64,000 nt of DNA, taken from contig QANZ01037829.1 in the NCBI GenBank assembly GCA_003254925.1, forward strand, positions 131,823-195,822. The letters are read 5' to 3'. The notes below the pieces were generated by a model. That model had not been told where the DNA came from. It made no database searches and worked only from the letters and a program-made list of their open reading frames with translations. The position numbers and the translations under genes are program-made. Below are positions 34,217-47,468 of this stretch, piece by piece. The stretch's first letter is position 1, and each line of letters begins with the position of its first letter. Source of the DNA: Chamaecrista fasciculata (Eukaryota; Streptophyta; Magnoliopsida; Fabales; Fabaceae).

Positions 34217-34868
34217 TAGACCTGATCGCGGGCGAGCTCGCTAAAAAACGGGCTGGGCTTCTGGGGGGTGTAATACAAAAAATTATGACCCGAGCTTATT
34301 TTTTAGCAGGCCATGCTCGGCTCGTTTTGTGAAAAAATGGGCCCGTTTTTAATTAGAGACAATTTTTTTAAAAAAATATATGAATTGCTAAATTTTAGTC
34401 AATAAATACTCATACTTATTTTATTCTTTAAAATTATAAATATAATATAATTTATATATATATATATATATATTAAAACATATAAAAAAAACGTCAATTC
34501 GTATGTAAAAAGCATATAGATAGGATTTTTTTATATATATAAATTGTTATATATATGTATATATAAGTCAAAGTGTTGGAAATAAATACATAAATTCAAA
34601 TTTCACATCACAACAATAATTTATCAAAAGTCTATATTGTCAAATGTAATTACGTAAGTCATAAATTCATAAACACAACTTACACAATCAAAGAAATAGT
34701 AAATCAAATGCGGGCCGGGCTAAAAAAAAGCCTGAGCCCGGCCCGTTTTAAAACGGCTTTTTTTAGTTCGGGCTCGTTTTTTTTCGAGCTTTTATTTTCA
34801 GACTTTTTTTATTTTTTCGGACCGGGTTGATCGGGCCGGGAGGGCTTTCAAGCCCGTGATCAGGTCTA
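34217..34868. mobile_element. non-autonomous hAT element with exact 8-bp target duplication
   Basis: Terminal inverted repeats TAGACCTGATCGCGGGC and GCCCGTGATCAGGTCTA differ at one position in 17. GTCTCAGG flanks both sides (34209-34216 and 34869-34876), an 8-bp duplication diagnostic of hAT. Subterminal zones are full of GGGCCGGGC / GCCCGGCCCG words on both strands, likely transposase-binding clusters. The core is AT-rich with no ORF. Confidence 0.88.
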
Positions 34869-35152
34869 GTCTCAGGTCTTAATTATTGACTTGGACTGAA
34901 TAGCTAACACCATAAATTCCAATGGAAATATAGTAATCAGATTTATAAGTTTTTAGATAAGATTCAATAATAACCAAGCATTAGAGCTGTTCATCAAGGG
35001 TTGACACGTAGTTCAGTTCCTAAGGATCCAACATATATTAATTTCTTAACACTTGCCGCTAGCAAAAGTAGCATAAACAGAGAGTTATACGATTTAATTT
35101 TTGGTTCTAACTGCACACATCAAATTGCAGAAATGCATCAATTTTAAGAGTT

Positions 35153-37135
35153 TTAAAATCTTACACGGCTCTCCAAATCTGATTCTATAGGTAGACTAGG
35201 ATGGGCACCGTACTCCTGTTCAAGGGTCCTGCTAGGAAAATGCAGCCACCATAAATTTACATATACCAGAACTCAGGCCACGAAGATTAATCAACAAAAA
35301 TTGCTGAAATTTTATTATAACATCAGTTTTTTAAAAAATAAATAAAATACAATACCTTTGAATTGTGATATTTTGTTGATGAGACAAAGATATGCCTAAA
35401 TCAGATTCAGCAGAACCAAAGAATTCTGACCTGGCGGCTTCCTGTTCACTTTTTCCCTGTAAAAACGTTTCCATCATATTCAGTATTGCCCAATTCACTG
35501 AAGAAACTTAGACACTAGATCTTAAAGCACAAACTCACAGCAGGATCGCCTTGCACCCATCCAGGAACTTTATCTGAAAGTATTGTGACATACTGCTCCA
35601 TAGCAACCTCTGGATTCATATTCCCAAGTTTTTGCCAAGCATTCCTTGAACAAGGTAATCAGTACCGTCGATCACTCACACAAAGCAGCTCTCAACCTCA
35701 ACCCTGTTGTTATAACTAGCAATCAAGCCATGCCTTGTAACTTGTACAGCACGGCCGTATGTTTTCTTTACATTCGTTTATCAACTTGGGAAATTTTTAA
35801 TGTCTAGTACATTTGTATGTCCAGATGATCTAGCATGATTTTATTTTAGTGATTCATTAATTCATTCATCTCTCAAAATTCTGTCTATCGCGTCTTGGGA
35901 GGAGTTTGACATACCAAACATGCATGAAAACTACCTACTTGCTACTTTCCTAATAAAACCAAAACCAAAGCCTACAAACTATTGATGGACTGATTCGACA
36001 TATTATAACTATGTGTTCCTCTTCAATGAATAATTCTGAGTTTCTCACTAGAATTTAGTTCCCCTAACCAAAAGAATCAATGTATAACAAGCATAACACG
36101 AAGAAGCATGGATTACTAGAAAAATGAAGCAAAAGGTAGGAAAGTTTGGTACCACTTGGCACGGGCAGAGAGCTTGAGAGGCATTGGCTGCGGCTCACGG
36201 CAAGGACCTTCGGTGGCAACTTTGTGAAGGCCATACAAATTCATCTGCACGTCGCTCCCAATACTTGCCACTGAATCACTTCCAACAACAAATTCCGTAG
36301 CCGCCATGAAAACCTTTTCTAACTCACTCCTCTCAATTCCCTCCCAATCATCCTCAAAATCTACTGCGATCTCCTTCTCTTCATCTCTTTCCTCTTCATC
36401 ATTCTTCAAAACCATAATCTCATCAGATTGAGCAGGGATTCCGGCCTCAATCGTTGATACTTCGCTGATTTCTTCAACACGCTCCTTATTCCTCTGTTCA
36501 GCAGAACCGTCAAGGTTAGCTTCACAAACAAACTCTCCTATTTTCCCATCTACATCCACCTGAGCAATCTTTTCTCGCAGTGAGCAGTCCTTCGATTGAA
36601 CAGCGTTGGACACTTCCGATGCTATGTCCTCACTGAACTTTTCCTCCGGCGATATCGTCGGCGGGTTAATAACATCCGAATCAACCATAATCTCTCCACG
36701 GCTATTTCCAATTTCTAAATGTCCTTCAGCCTGAATCTCGTCGATCTTTTCAACAACATCGTGATCAACCGCAATCTCTTCATGTTGATGTTCGATATCC
36801 AAAAGTCTACCATCCTGAAATTCGTCGTCCTTTCCAACGCTATCGGATTCAACCGTTATCTCTCCACGGCTACGTTCGATTTCCAAGTGACTCTCAACTT
36901 GAATTGGACTGAATTCTTCAACCTTCTCAAGCGGTTCACGAACAATAAACTCAGCCTTCCGCTGGCTTCGAGTGATCTGAACTCTCAACTGTTTCCCGGA
37001 GCGCACATCCTCGACGAAAACTGGTTCATCGGAATCGCGATTAGCGGCCGTAGCCCTGGAAAGAAGCTTGGCAACAACGAAAGACAGAACAAGCGCCAGA
37101 GAGGCAGTAACAAAGAGATCATTAAGAAGTTCCAT
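35153..37135 (-). CDS. ACBP3: ACBP3-like acyl-CoA-binding protein
   Basis: Four exons (36153-37135, 35539-35644, 35356-35456, 35153-35228) join to 421 residues. Residues 1-25 are hydrophobic (LFVTASLALVLSFVVAKLLS), a signal peptide or anchor. A long acidic, Glu/Val/Ser-rich linker with repeats (LEIERSRGEITVESD, LEIGNSRGEIMVDSD) covers 75-255. The acyl-CoA-binding domain lies at about 262-365, split by intron 1 at Trp328, with the ligand-site words NLYGLHKVATEGPC, AKWNAWQKLGNMNPEVAMEQYV and VPGWVQG. This domain order, with the binding domain near the C-terminus, is that of Arabidopsis ACBP3, which binds acyl-CoA and phosphatidylethanolamine and affects autophagy and leaf ageing. The N-terminal segment suggests entry to the secretory route. 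Two small 3' exons carry a Ser/Glu tail of unknown use. Confidence 0.91.
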
Positions 37136-38495
37136 AGTGATAGCAGAAGGCTTAAACTAAAAATCACAGAGACAGAGTATTGTGAAATAGTTGGAAAAAT
37201 TTATAACAGGAATAGGGAAGAATAAGGGAGATATAATTTGGAAAGGAGAAGAAGGAAGAGATAATCTGGGGAGGAGAGGAAGGCATATTCTGGTTTCGAC
37301 TTTATGCTTTAGTCGTGTGATAAACATTAATCTGTACGAGAGGCTGCGTGGGTCCCAATGGTAGCCGAGACATAGGTGAAACGTCACGGACGTGTCACAG
37401 AAAAGAGCCAAAAGCCATATCCATAATTTTCGTTGCCATTCCCAGGCATCACATCGCGCGTGTCCTTCATACGCCTACCGTTTTTAATGGGAGCCAGCGT
37501 GAGTCTGCTTTTGGAATTTAGAATGACATAAAATTCTTGTTATATCTGCCAGTGTTATTATTATGATTATCTGGTGCGTTGACGGCGGTGTGTCACAATT
37601 CAAATTTCAATGAAAAAGAATAATGAAGTTTTAGTCATAATTAATGGTGAACTGAATTAATCATAAACCAAATAAAAAAATCTAAGCCGTTGGCCTAAAA
37701 ATATATTAAAACTTATACTCTACTTGTTTCAGTCATTATTATTTGCCCCTTTAACACGTTTCTATGGCTTTAAACAAAGGAAAATTCGTTAATCCAACCA
37801 TTGGAAACATATTAAAAGTTAATACTTATACTTTACTTGCATCTTGTTTCCACTAAATTTAACAAATAAAATTGATGATTGATACCAAACGAAATAATCG
37901 TAGGTGTAGGGTTCGTTATCATTATGCGTTTATTTAAGAATACACTCTGAATGGGAATGAAACAAGTCACTCGCACTTTCATTTCAATTTCCATTTACTT
38001 TCTTAGTGGTTCATCCATTTCTACTGTGCTCTTTAACCATGTTCAACCACCACGAAGTATAGTTGGTGGAGTGCCAATCCTAGGTCAACATTTCAGCAAC
38101 CATTGTTTCAATGAAATCAAACTTGACTTTGGCCAAAAATAGAATAAAAGCAAACTTGATTAAAATTAGCCCACTGAATATACAAAGAAACCAAGAATAT
38201 GTACATGGAATTGACAAATAACTATTCAAAATCCCCTCACTACGTTTATCAACAAAATTCAACCTTAATTGGATTCATCTCCAAAATCAGAGTTCCTAGA
38301 CAGTTACAGTTGACTAATGCGGAAGAGCAACTCCAATTGCAGCAGGCCAAACGTCCCGGGGTTACATGTAGTGAGCGACATGACCTAGTCAATTCACTGC
38401 TGATCTCAGCCCAACTAGTGGAGACCTTCCATTCTAGTTGCCAGATTACAAGGCGATGAAATAACAAGACCAACATCTCCCAGACAGTCTTTATC
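37136..38495. other. intergenic between ACBP3 5' end and TAF4b 3' end
   Basis: Contains the ACBP3 promoter and leader (AG/CT-rich, 37200-37300) and the TAF4b 3' UTR. I see no gene or defined repeat. Confidence 0.6.
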
Positions 38496-41400
38496 TTATT
38501 CAGCTGGGGCATCAGAAGAAATTCTCTCGTACAAGCGATATATTAGTGGGGACTTGCTCATCTGGGGTTCCCTTTCCAGGGCTGCAATTACATCCTTAAC
38601 AGAAATGCTATGAGCTACACGATTTTGCGGAGCAATGACCTGATTTCTCCCCACTTTTCTAGCACCCCCTGTTGGAAGAGAACATTCAAGGGGAGTTGAA
38701 CAGCAAATCAAAAATAGCACAATCTAAATCAGACAATATGTACACATGCAACATGTTAATCCGACTCAATAAGCTGTCGCAATGAAGGTGAGATAAAATC
38801 ATGTTGGAAAAGTTGACATTTCAAAACACTACCTTGGGCATATGATTTGATAAAATAGCATCACTTTATCATTTGGCTAGAAACAAGAGGATGAGGTGTG
38901 CATTATGGATATTATATTCCATAGGAGAAAGTTATTTCCCTATATCTTAACACTAGTCCAATTGGCCGAACTCAAGTCATGACAGACACTGCATCTATGT
39001 GATTCAATGCAACCCTTTTCCAACCATCTGTCATCTGTCAGAAAATGAAGTTTTGTTTTTTTTCCTAATCCCATCCCAAAAAACTTTTTTTCTCTTTTGA
39101 CCTGTATGAAAAGTACTTTTCAGTAATTTCTTTAACTGTATGAAGAATTAACTATTTGACAAATAAAAAATGGTACCAATGGCCAAGGCAGTATATCAGA
39201 TGCGACAGTGCTGGCTACTCATGAAGTGGAACAAAACAGAAATTCATTGCAGAATTTAATAATCATTTAAATGGAACCTACCTGAACTTGTAACAGTAGC
39301 TGAACCCCTTTTCTCCCCATCTTGATTATCCCTAGTACTTCTTCCAGATGACAACAAAGACTCGCGACTAACATCTTTAGCAGGTTGAGAACTAGATGAT
39401 GTGTCTACGCCTTCACGCTTCTGACGTGCTTGCTCAGCCATAAGCTGCCACTTTGATAGCATATCATCTCCTCCAACAGCAGCTCGAGCAGCAACGTTTG
39501 CAGCATTGGTCCTCATCTTGTCATCCTCTTCTTTATTGACCTGCAGCAAGTTACAAATTAAACATAAAACTTCCTAGATAAACTAAGGAGAGACATAATA
39601 CCCAAGAAAGAGGTATAAATACCTTCATTGATTTATTACGACTATCATCCTTATCCTTGTCACCATCAACTCCAGGATTACTATCAGCCTATGCATTTTC
39701 AAAAGATGAGAGAAAAAAATTGCATATGCAGATAAAGAAAACAAGTTGCATTGGAAAGCTTCATGGACACAGGCAGACAGCTTTTATCATATTTGTATAA
39801 AGCTTACCCTAAATACTAACCCAGACAAAATATCTCAAAAGGTGAAACTCACTTCATTAAGTTTACGAAGCTTCTCTGCTTCTGCTTGTTTCTTCTCCCA
39901 TTCTTCCCTTGCTTTCTTATTTATGGTCATGATTTGTTGCTGAACATCTGAGGTGACAACAACCCGGTGTCTGGTCTTCTCAAAGTCGACCCGCTGGTAG
40001 GGAATTGATTGAGCATAAGAAATTATACAAATTGATGAAAGACTATTCATGTAAGCAGCTAAAGGGGACAACTGACCTGTTTTGACAATCTAATTAGGTT
40101 ACTTATCAGTCCACGCATTCTTTCCTCCACACACTAAACATTTACTTTCTGTCATGAGTTTTCATGCCAAATATCACAATGCAAAGTGAAGAAAGTTTGA
40201 TTGCATCTCACCAGAGACAAGCATTTCTCTACATCATTGCTCACACCCTTCAAACCACACTTGGCCACTGCCACAGTGACAACATGAGAAGATATAAGTC
40301 TTTGCAGACATAGTATATATCCAGTTAAATTCAATGTATAGAAAGAATTTAAACATATGGACAGAGATATGAAAAAAAAAAACTAACTAATATCAATCAA
40401 TTTATTCTGCAATGGAGCTTTCTGCAGGATCAGCCTTTCTTCTTCTTCTTGGACAACTCTTCGAGATGCTTCTGAAATTCGACTGTCCTCTTTTGGCCCT
40501 GAAAACAACTGTTCTTCCTCCTCCTACAGAATACAAAAGTATAGTTTCAATAATAGAGGAGAGCATATTCCTCACTTTAAGGTTACCGGCCTAGATCAGC
40601 GGGACAAAGTATCATACCCTAAGATCAACTCCACTAACAGCAGTAACATCATTAAGCTGTTCAATGCTTTGTTCCAGAGAAGACCCAGACGATTTCTGTT
40701 TCTTACTGTAGTTTAAATGGTAAGTTACACCAGATTAGAATAAGTTCACAACAAAGAAGCTAGCCCAAAAGATAACTAATCAATCTTCAAAAGAATAAGA
40801 GACAAATCACCTTGGAGGAGGAGGTGAGGAACCAAGGGCTTCAAGAGGTTTCTTCTGGCCAACAGAAGGCTTTTTCAGAGGCGCCCTTGCATTAATCCCA
40901 GAAGAATTTGCTGAAATCTGGGAGTTTAACTGATAATATACAAAAGAAAACAAGGAAAAAATCATCTGTGAGTATAACAGATCATTATATAGCACAGAAT
41001 ATGTTATGTCCACAAAGTGATTTAGCAAGAAAGACCATATCACAAAAACAAAGCAAATTTTAAGTTATTATTATTCTCATTAGAAATGTTTAAAAAAGTG
41101 GAAGCCCAAGGACATGTTGAAAAGCAAAATAAGCAAAAGACTATATCCCTTGTTATTCTTCATTACGACTTTTAATACATCCTAGAATGTTGAAGTTAGT
41201 CTCAGCCTCCCCATTAGTTAGCATCAACAAAAAAACACCCTCGTGCATTTCAAGATTACAAAGGACAGATTACATATAAAATTTTGTGCATTACTAACTT
41301 CAGATAAATTTTATAAAGTAGGAGAAGAAAAATCAGAGTTAAAAATGGCAAGTAGAAAACTTTAGTTTTATGTGTATAATGTAATTCATGAGCAATCATG

Positions 41401-43060
41401 CAACCACTAGGTGTATCACGGATCAAATGGATGGATATTAGGGGCTGCAAGCAGTTTAATAAAACAAGGATGATGGAACCTGTGATAATTCAAACAAAAA
41501 AAATGAAGTTTAACACGTAAATGAGATTATTTACAATGGAAATCACTCTTACAGGTGCTTATGAAAGGACTTGCTAGAAGTCTAGCACTCTAGCCAATAT
41601 CTGAGGTTCTGAACCCTAAAGTTTAAACTATTGAAACAGTTACAGAAAACAAAATTACTATCACTAAAACAACACTCTCCGGTATGGAATACTATCTTCA
41701 CATTAAATTATACAATGGAATGTGGTACAAATCTCTATTTTATCTAGTTTTAGGCCAAAAAATGTATTGTGTAGTATGAAGACAGGCAATATCCATATCA
41801 GCACCATAAAGCAACATAGACAGGCAAATATCTCATAGGAACAAGTTCAAAATATATATCATGTAAGTGAAACCAAAATCCATGGTTCAGAACACTGTAT
41901 GACTATGAAGTAGAAAGACAGATACCAGGCCGCTTGGTTCCATTTGAGAAATTATAGGAGAAGCTGAATTGGATGGCAACAAGCTAGAAGTTGTAGGTGG
42001 CATGCTTGTAGACAAATGAGGTCTATGTTGCTGCTCAGTAGACAGGTCATTAGGTTCTTTTTTGACATAGGCAACTGATGACAACAACCCTGAACTCTGC
42101 TCCTTATTTGTTGATGTTTGCCATGTACTAGGTGTTTGTTGTGATGCTGTATTATTTACAATCGGAGAGAGAGATCCTCCCGGCATTCTCTTTGGATCAT
42201 TGATAGAGTTCTGTCTATCAGGCTTTGTCATGCCAATCACATTCATGCCCTGTGTTGCCCCCCCTAAGTGATTTGGGCCAATGTTTTGATGTGGAATTTG
42301 CCTCAAATGTGAATCATGAGGTTGTGCTTTGAGAGATGCAGCAGAACTACTGGTCATTCCAGAATAAGGATTATAATTACTGCCAGTACTTCCATAGGCC
42401 GATGGAAAATGCAGATGTTGTTGCTGCTGCTTACTAAGCCCTTGTATGTGCATAGACGACCTTTCTGTTTCTTGACTAACAGGGTTCGAACTGGAAGATG
42501 GCAGCTGGTTTGGTTGCAATGCTTGAGGTTCTACTTTGACATCCAATTCCTGAGACCTTTTAGCATTGTTCTCCATAGTTGGATAGATTGATTCATTCTT
42601 CACATGGACTGTTGAAGAAGAAATATGAGATTGATCTCCAGGAGTGTTCACACTTCTCTGATGCAGTTGTGCTAATGAATGGGGATCATTAAATTGTGTT
42701 GCGCCTGAACTAACAGTAGGCATCCTCAAAAGGTGCTGCCCAATAGGTTGGTTGGATCTCGTCTACAACAGCATAAAAGCAGTTCTTAGCATGACCTTGA
42801 AATCAATACATGTTGGCTTAAAAAGTTATCAGATAAAATAAAGCACCAAAAATACCAAAAAGACATAACACAAATCATGCTCTCTAGTACCTGTGATTGC
42901 ACTTTTGCTAATGCCATCCTAAGCATTTGATCCCCAACGATGCCTTTCATAAGCCTCACAAAATTATCTTTTGGAATTTCATCTTTCTAAGACAAGTAAC
43001 AGCATAGACCAAAAAATTAGTCACATTTCAAAACCAATCAAAAATATAGCCATTAACCAA

Positions 43061-43094
<34 letters not shown>

Positions 43095-45216
43095 AGAGTT
43101 TAGAAACCTTTAGGACATAAAAGAAACACAAAAACGTAGGTTTCTTGGACTGGGCAGCAAGAACACCAAAAACAGAGAATATAGAGAAGAGAGATGAGAA
43201 AACAAGAAGAGAAAAGAGAGACAGATTTGAGGGGAATAAATTCTGATTTTTATTCCACCAATAATGGTCTGAAATCTACACACTGATGTGCTGAGAAGCA
43301 TCAATCAGCTATATATAGAAAAACCTAACTAGAAACTAAGTGCATAACAAACTGCACCTAATCTGAAAAACAGAAAAAAATAACTAACTGTCTAACTAAA
43401 TCAGTTAGTAAACTAAACTGAAATGTGGCAAAGAAAGGAAAGAATAATAGTTAGACAGTTATTCTTTAAAAACTTAAGTTGCCACTGAAATTGCCATGCT
43501 GGATTTTCCATTAAACCAGAGTGGACACCTAAACTAAAAAGCTTAACTAAAAACAATACAACAGAAAAATAATCTGGAATTGTTCCCAAAAAATATAACA
43601 TATATATATAACCAAAATGGGGTGGGGAAAAAAATTAGGTGGGAAAAAGACATCGTTTTGATTGAGATGAGATGCAAACCTTCAATTTAGCAAACAAAGT
43701 TTGGAGTTGCATGGCTCTGTCCTTTGCAAGCTGCGGAATCAAGATAGGTAGCAACAAGCCAAATGGCACCTGTTTACTACGATTAATTTGATTGCTCGGC
43801 TGCTCAGTGACTGTTGCCTGTTGATTACTCATCTGCTGCAATTTGAAGTATTGAGATTCATTGCTGATATTATGTGTTTTGACTGGCTCATTATTAAGAA
43901 CTGGATCTTTTCCAGGATTTGGGATACCAGTTGTTTGAGGATTTTGGAGGGAGCCTTGTACAGGATTTCCTTGGTGGCTTTCATTCTGAGTTTGTTTCTG
44001 TGACATAGGAGGATGATTTACATCCTGAGAAGCAACATTTTGCAGTTGTTCTGCAAGAGATCCATGTTGTTTCATCTCCATCTCAGATGAAGGTTGTTCT
44101 TGCGGCTGTACAGTTTTAGAGTCTTTTTGAGTTTGGTGGTCGGTCTGATTGTCATGACTAGAAGATGGCCACTGTGGTAATGACTGACTGAATGCGTTAC
44201 TGCTTCCATGAGATACAACTGCAGCAATTAAATAGCAAGTGACCAGTAAGAACAAGGATTTACAAAGCAAATATAAAAATAACATGGACCAACAGCAATT
44301 GGAAATATTAAGTTTTCAAAGAATACTCCAAGACCCCTAAAGTTCTGCTACTACATTCGAAGAGGAATTGATGATGTTAGTATCAATTAAACATACACAA
44401 ATCGTCATTTCCAAATTGAAAACAAATATATATATATATGGTGACGAATTTCATGGAGAAAATGTTAGCAAGAAAATAACCTTTCATTCAAAGATTCAGC
44501 AAAACAAGAGGAGTCCAATAACTCTAAAAAGAGGAGAGAAAGGAAGCTAAGTATTAAAAGAGAGACAATAGGATGAAAAATGCGTCAGCAAAAAACTATC
44601 TAAAGCATTAAAAATCAAACCACACAAGTGATTTATTGTAAAAAGGAACATCATTCCTAATTGATAAAGTATATAGTTAATCATACAGTACCTCAATCTA
44701 CTCAAACTGTACTGGTCAAGCTGCATTTTAAGGAAATTTGCAGAAACTAATTGAACTAACTATTGTAAGCCAAGATACCTCAGCGCTTCAACATCAATAA
44801 ATAACATTTTGTTTTTTTCATTTCTGTTACTGAGATACATATAATAATCTTACATACATGTTAAAGAAAAATAAGACTAGCAAAAACAAAATGGAAAGAA
44901 AAATGTTTAATAAAAATTCCTGGAGGTGGAATTAGTAATTATAATAAACCAAATTGATGGATACCTGCGTCTGAACCAGAAGGCTGAGAATTAGAAGTAT
45001 CTCCTCCTATGTCTCTATTTAAAGCTGCTTGGAAAGCCTCTACATCTGCCCCTGAATGCATCGTTTCATCCTGTGGACATCCAAAAGTAGTGGTCGGATT
45101 TGAAATAGAGAAACATTGGCCCCAATTTATGAATGAAAAGAGATCTTTTGAGAAATAAAATAAAGAGAGAGGAAAACCTCATCATCTTCGAGAAGCTTCA
45201 CTATAGATGGGTCCAT
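38496..45216 (-). CDS. TAF4B: TFIID subunit 4b (TAF4-like)
   Basis: Fourteen coding exons, highest to lowest: 45178-45216, 44965-45070, 43680-44218, 42891-42986, 41926-42762, 40811-40917, 40618-40705, 40388-40523, 40212-40267, 40077-40133, 39853-39993, 39623-39688, 39282-39540, 38496-38668. They join in frame to 899 residues. Residues about 196-262 are an RST domain ([20 protein letters not shown], then [15 protein letters not shown]), shared with RCD1/SRO proteins. Residues 263-570 are Gln/Ser/Pro-rich. Residues about 585 to the end are the conserved TAF4 C-terminal domain ([57 protein letters not shown]). TAF4 is a scaffold of TFIID and pairs with TAF12. Exon 6 could start 12 bp earlier in frame. 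An upstream non-coding exon probably ends near 45830. Intron 3 holds a solo LTR. Confidence 0.93.
43092..43600 (-). mobile_element. probable solo LTR in TAF4b intron 3
   Basis: Read on the minus strand it runs TGTTATATTTTTTGGG... to ...CTAAACTCTACA (TG...CA). An internal TATA (CTATATATAG, about 43309-43318) and a CT-rich leader follow as in an LTR. TATAT abuts both ends (43087-43091, 43601-43605), but both sides lie in AT repeats, so the duplication is weak evidence. It points the same way as TAF4b, so it could offer a promoter or poly(A) signal inside the gene. Confidence 0.6.
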
Positions 45217-46137
45217 AGCAATTCCAATGCACTGCTATCTTAGCTCATAAACGAAGCAGCTGAAGTGATAAGGTATCATCAGCATATAAATTTGACTGCA
45301 AGCAATTTGATCACTTTGTTCAATGTAAATATATGCAGTCTCAAATGACTAAAATTATAATTCCGTTCGCTACACTTTAACAATTATAGCCTCCATAGAA
45401 AAGAGAGAATGCAACAAATTCCATGATCTGACAATTTATGAAACAGTAAGCCAAAAAAAAATCATGAAACAGACAATTGAGTAGGAATGGCAATAAGCAA
45501 ATGTCCAGAAAAACACAATTGCATTATCTCAATCCAGAGGACGCATTTGCTATCAGAAACCTCACAAAAAATATTGAATGAAACACTACTTGTGCCACAA
45601 TTACTTTTCTCGTTCACATTAACATATAAATTGTGAACCCGCAGACCCATCCCCAACAAATCCAGGAAATCAAAGTGGGAATAAGCTCTGTAGCCTTTAG
45701 AATCATAACCTTCATGGTTTCAGCTTCAACTAAAATGAGCATGAACACGATTAATTATGTACCAACATGGAGACATGCCTGAAACAATGAAAGGAATTTA
45801 ACTTTAATTATATTGGGAGATGACAGTACCTGAGGCCGTAGAGCTTCGACCTTTGACGGCGATATAACATCTCGGCATCTAAGGTCGATGTCGTCCTTTG
45901 GTACCCAGATCGACGGCAGTCCTCAGAGGTCGACGGGCAGTAAAGGATTGGCAAAGACAGTAAGAAATTTGGAGGAAGAGGTAGGGTTGCTATGCTATCT
46001 GTCGAAAGAGGAACGACGAAGAGAATTGGGGAATTAGGTCTCAGAGGCCAGGGCGTTTCACTTCAGAAGCAAAAATAGACCACATCGATCCTCGGTCTAA
46101 AAAACATTGTAGGAGATTTCTTTTATTTTAAAAGTTA

Positions 46138-46544
46138 GGGTAAATTACACTTTGGTACCCTGTGGTTTGACCCTATTTCACTTTGGTACCCTGTGGTTTG
46201 AAACTTGACACTTTGGTACCATGTGGTATTCTCCATTAACACTTTGGTACCCTTTGGAGCTATTTTGTAATTTTAACCATAATAAATTTTACAAAAATTA
46301 CATATTAACCCCAAAAAAATTTTAAATTTTTCATTTTAGTCCCTATATAATATGTATCCAGGGACCTATTTGTAATTTTTTGAAAATTTTTTGGGGTCAA
46401 TATGTAATTTTTGCAAAATTTGTTATGGTTAAAATTACAAAATAGCTCCAAAGGGTACCAAAGTGTTAATGGAGAATACCACAGGGTACCAAAGTGTCAA
46501 GTTTCAAACCACAGGGTACCAAAGTGAAATAGGGTCAAACCACA
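46138..46544. mobile_element. palindromic element with 'ctttggtaccctgtggtttga' arms, cut by gap
   Basis: The left arm starts AGGGTAAATTACACTTTGG. The right arm repeats the whole series in reverse complement up to the gap: 'ggtaccaaagtgtcaagtttcaaaccacagggtaccaaag'. The arms are about 190 bp with a short AT centre. Plant elements with this wording are common; superfamily unknown. The right terminus is hidden by N. Confidence 0.75.
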
Positions 46545-47066
46545 NNNNNNNNNNNNNNNNNNNNNNNNNNNNNNNNNNNNNNNNNNNNNNNNNNNNNNNN
46601 NNNNNNNNNNNNNNNNNNNNNNNNNNNNNNNNNNNNNNNNNNNNNNNNNNNNNNNNNNNNNNNNNNNNNNNNNNNNNNNNNNNNNNNNNNNNNNNNNNNN
46701 NNNNNNNNNNNNNNNNNNNNNNNNNNNNNNNNNNNNNNNNNNNNNNNNNNNNNNNNNNNNNNNNNNNNNNNNNNNNNNNNNNNNNNNNNNNNNNNNNNNN
46801 NNNNNNNNNNNNNNNNNNNNNNNNNNNNNNNNNNNNNNNNNNNNNNNNNNNNNNNNNNNNNNNNNNNNNNNNNNNNNNNNNNNNNNNNNNNNNNNNNNNN
46901 NNNNNNNNNNNNNNNNNNNNNNNNNNNNNNNNNNNNNNNNNNNNNNNNNNNNNNNNNNNNNNNNNNNNNNNNNNNNNNNNNNNNNNNNNNNNNNNNNNNN
47001 NNNNNNNNNNNNNNNNNNNNNNNNNNNNNNNNNNNNNNNNNNNNNNNNNNNNNNNNNNNNNNNNNN
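46545..47066. other. assembly gap (522 N)
   Basis: A run of N between the arm of a palindromic element and a MITE. Palindromes are hard to assemble, which probably explains the gap. Confidence 0.99.
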
Positions 47067-47090
47067 AAAAAAAAGTGTAGTTACAATTAT

Positions 47091-47310
47091 CAAAGTTGTT
47101 TGGATATAAAATGAACCAAAAGAATAGCTTTTGCAAGTGTTTTAAGTGGAAGCTACAAAATTGAATTTCTTAAAAGAGCTATATTTTAACTTTTTTTTGT
47201 AACTTCTCCTTTTTTCAAAAAAATTTACCCAAACAAGATTTTATGTTTATAAAAGAACTTTTTTTAATTAAAAGAAGTGTTTTTTAGATCAAAAAAGTCT
47301 ATCTAAACGG
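47091..47310. mobile_element. AT-rich MITE family, copy 3
   Basis: Runs from 'aagttgtttggatataaaatg' to 'aaaaaagtctatctaaacgg'. It shares 'agaatagcttttgcaagt.tttaagtggaagc' with copy 1 over nearly its full length. Confidence 0.72.
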
Positions 47311-47468
47311 ATTCTAATTTCATATTTGCAAAGGATTTATTATTAGTAAGGAAACAAAACATGACTATTGATGCTTATAACGCAAAATAAAATGTCAATG
47401 AAAACAAATTTTGTATGTCATCAATGACAAATGGTTGCGCCACACGTAGCCAAAAACTGAAAAATATA

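Larger units (their letters stand above)
28663..35152. other. long intergenic region with transposon remnants
   Basis: About 6.5 kb holds the subtilase promoter, a repeat/hairpin cluster (29721-30001), a foldback element with a nested solo LTR (31682-32587), an AG/CT-rich tract (about 33085-33320) and a non-autonomous hAT element (34217-34868). Short open frames at 28.8, 31.0 and 32.2-32.6 kb show no domain and are not called. Confidence 0.6.

Noticed and set aside
46463..47136. Open frames of about 200 residues across 46.5-47.1 kb
   Set aside because: They consist almost wholly of N and have no sequence support.
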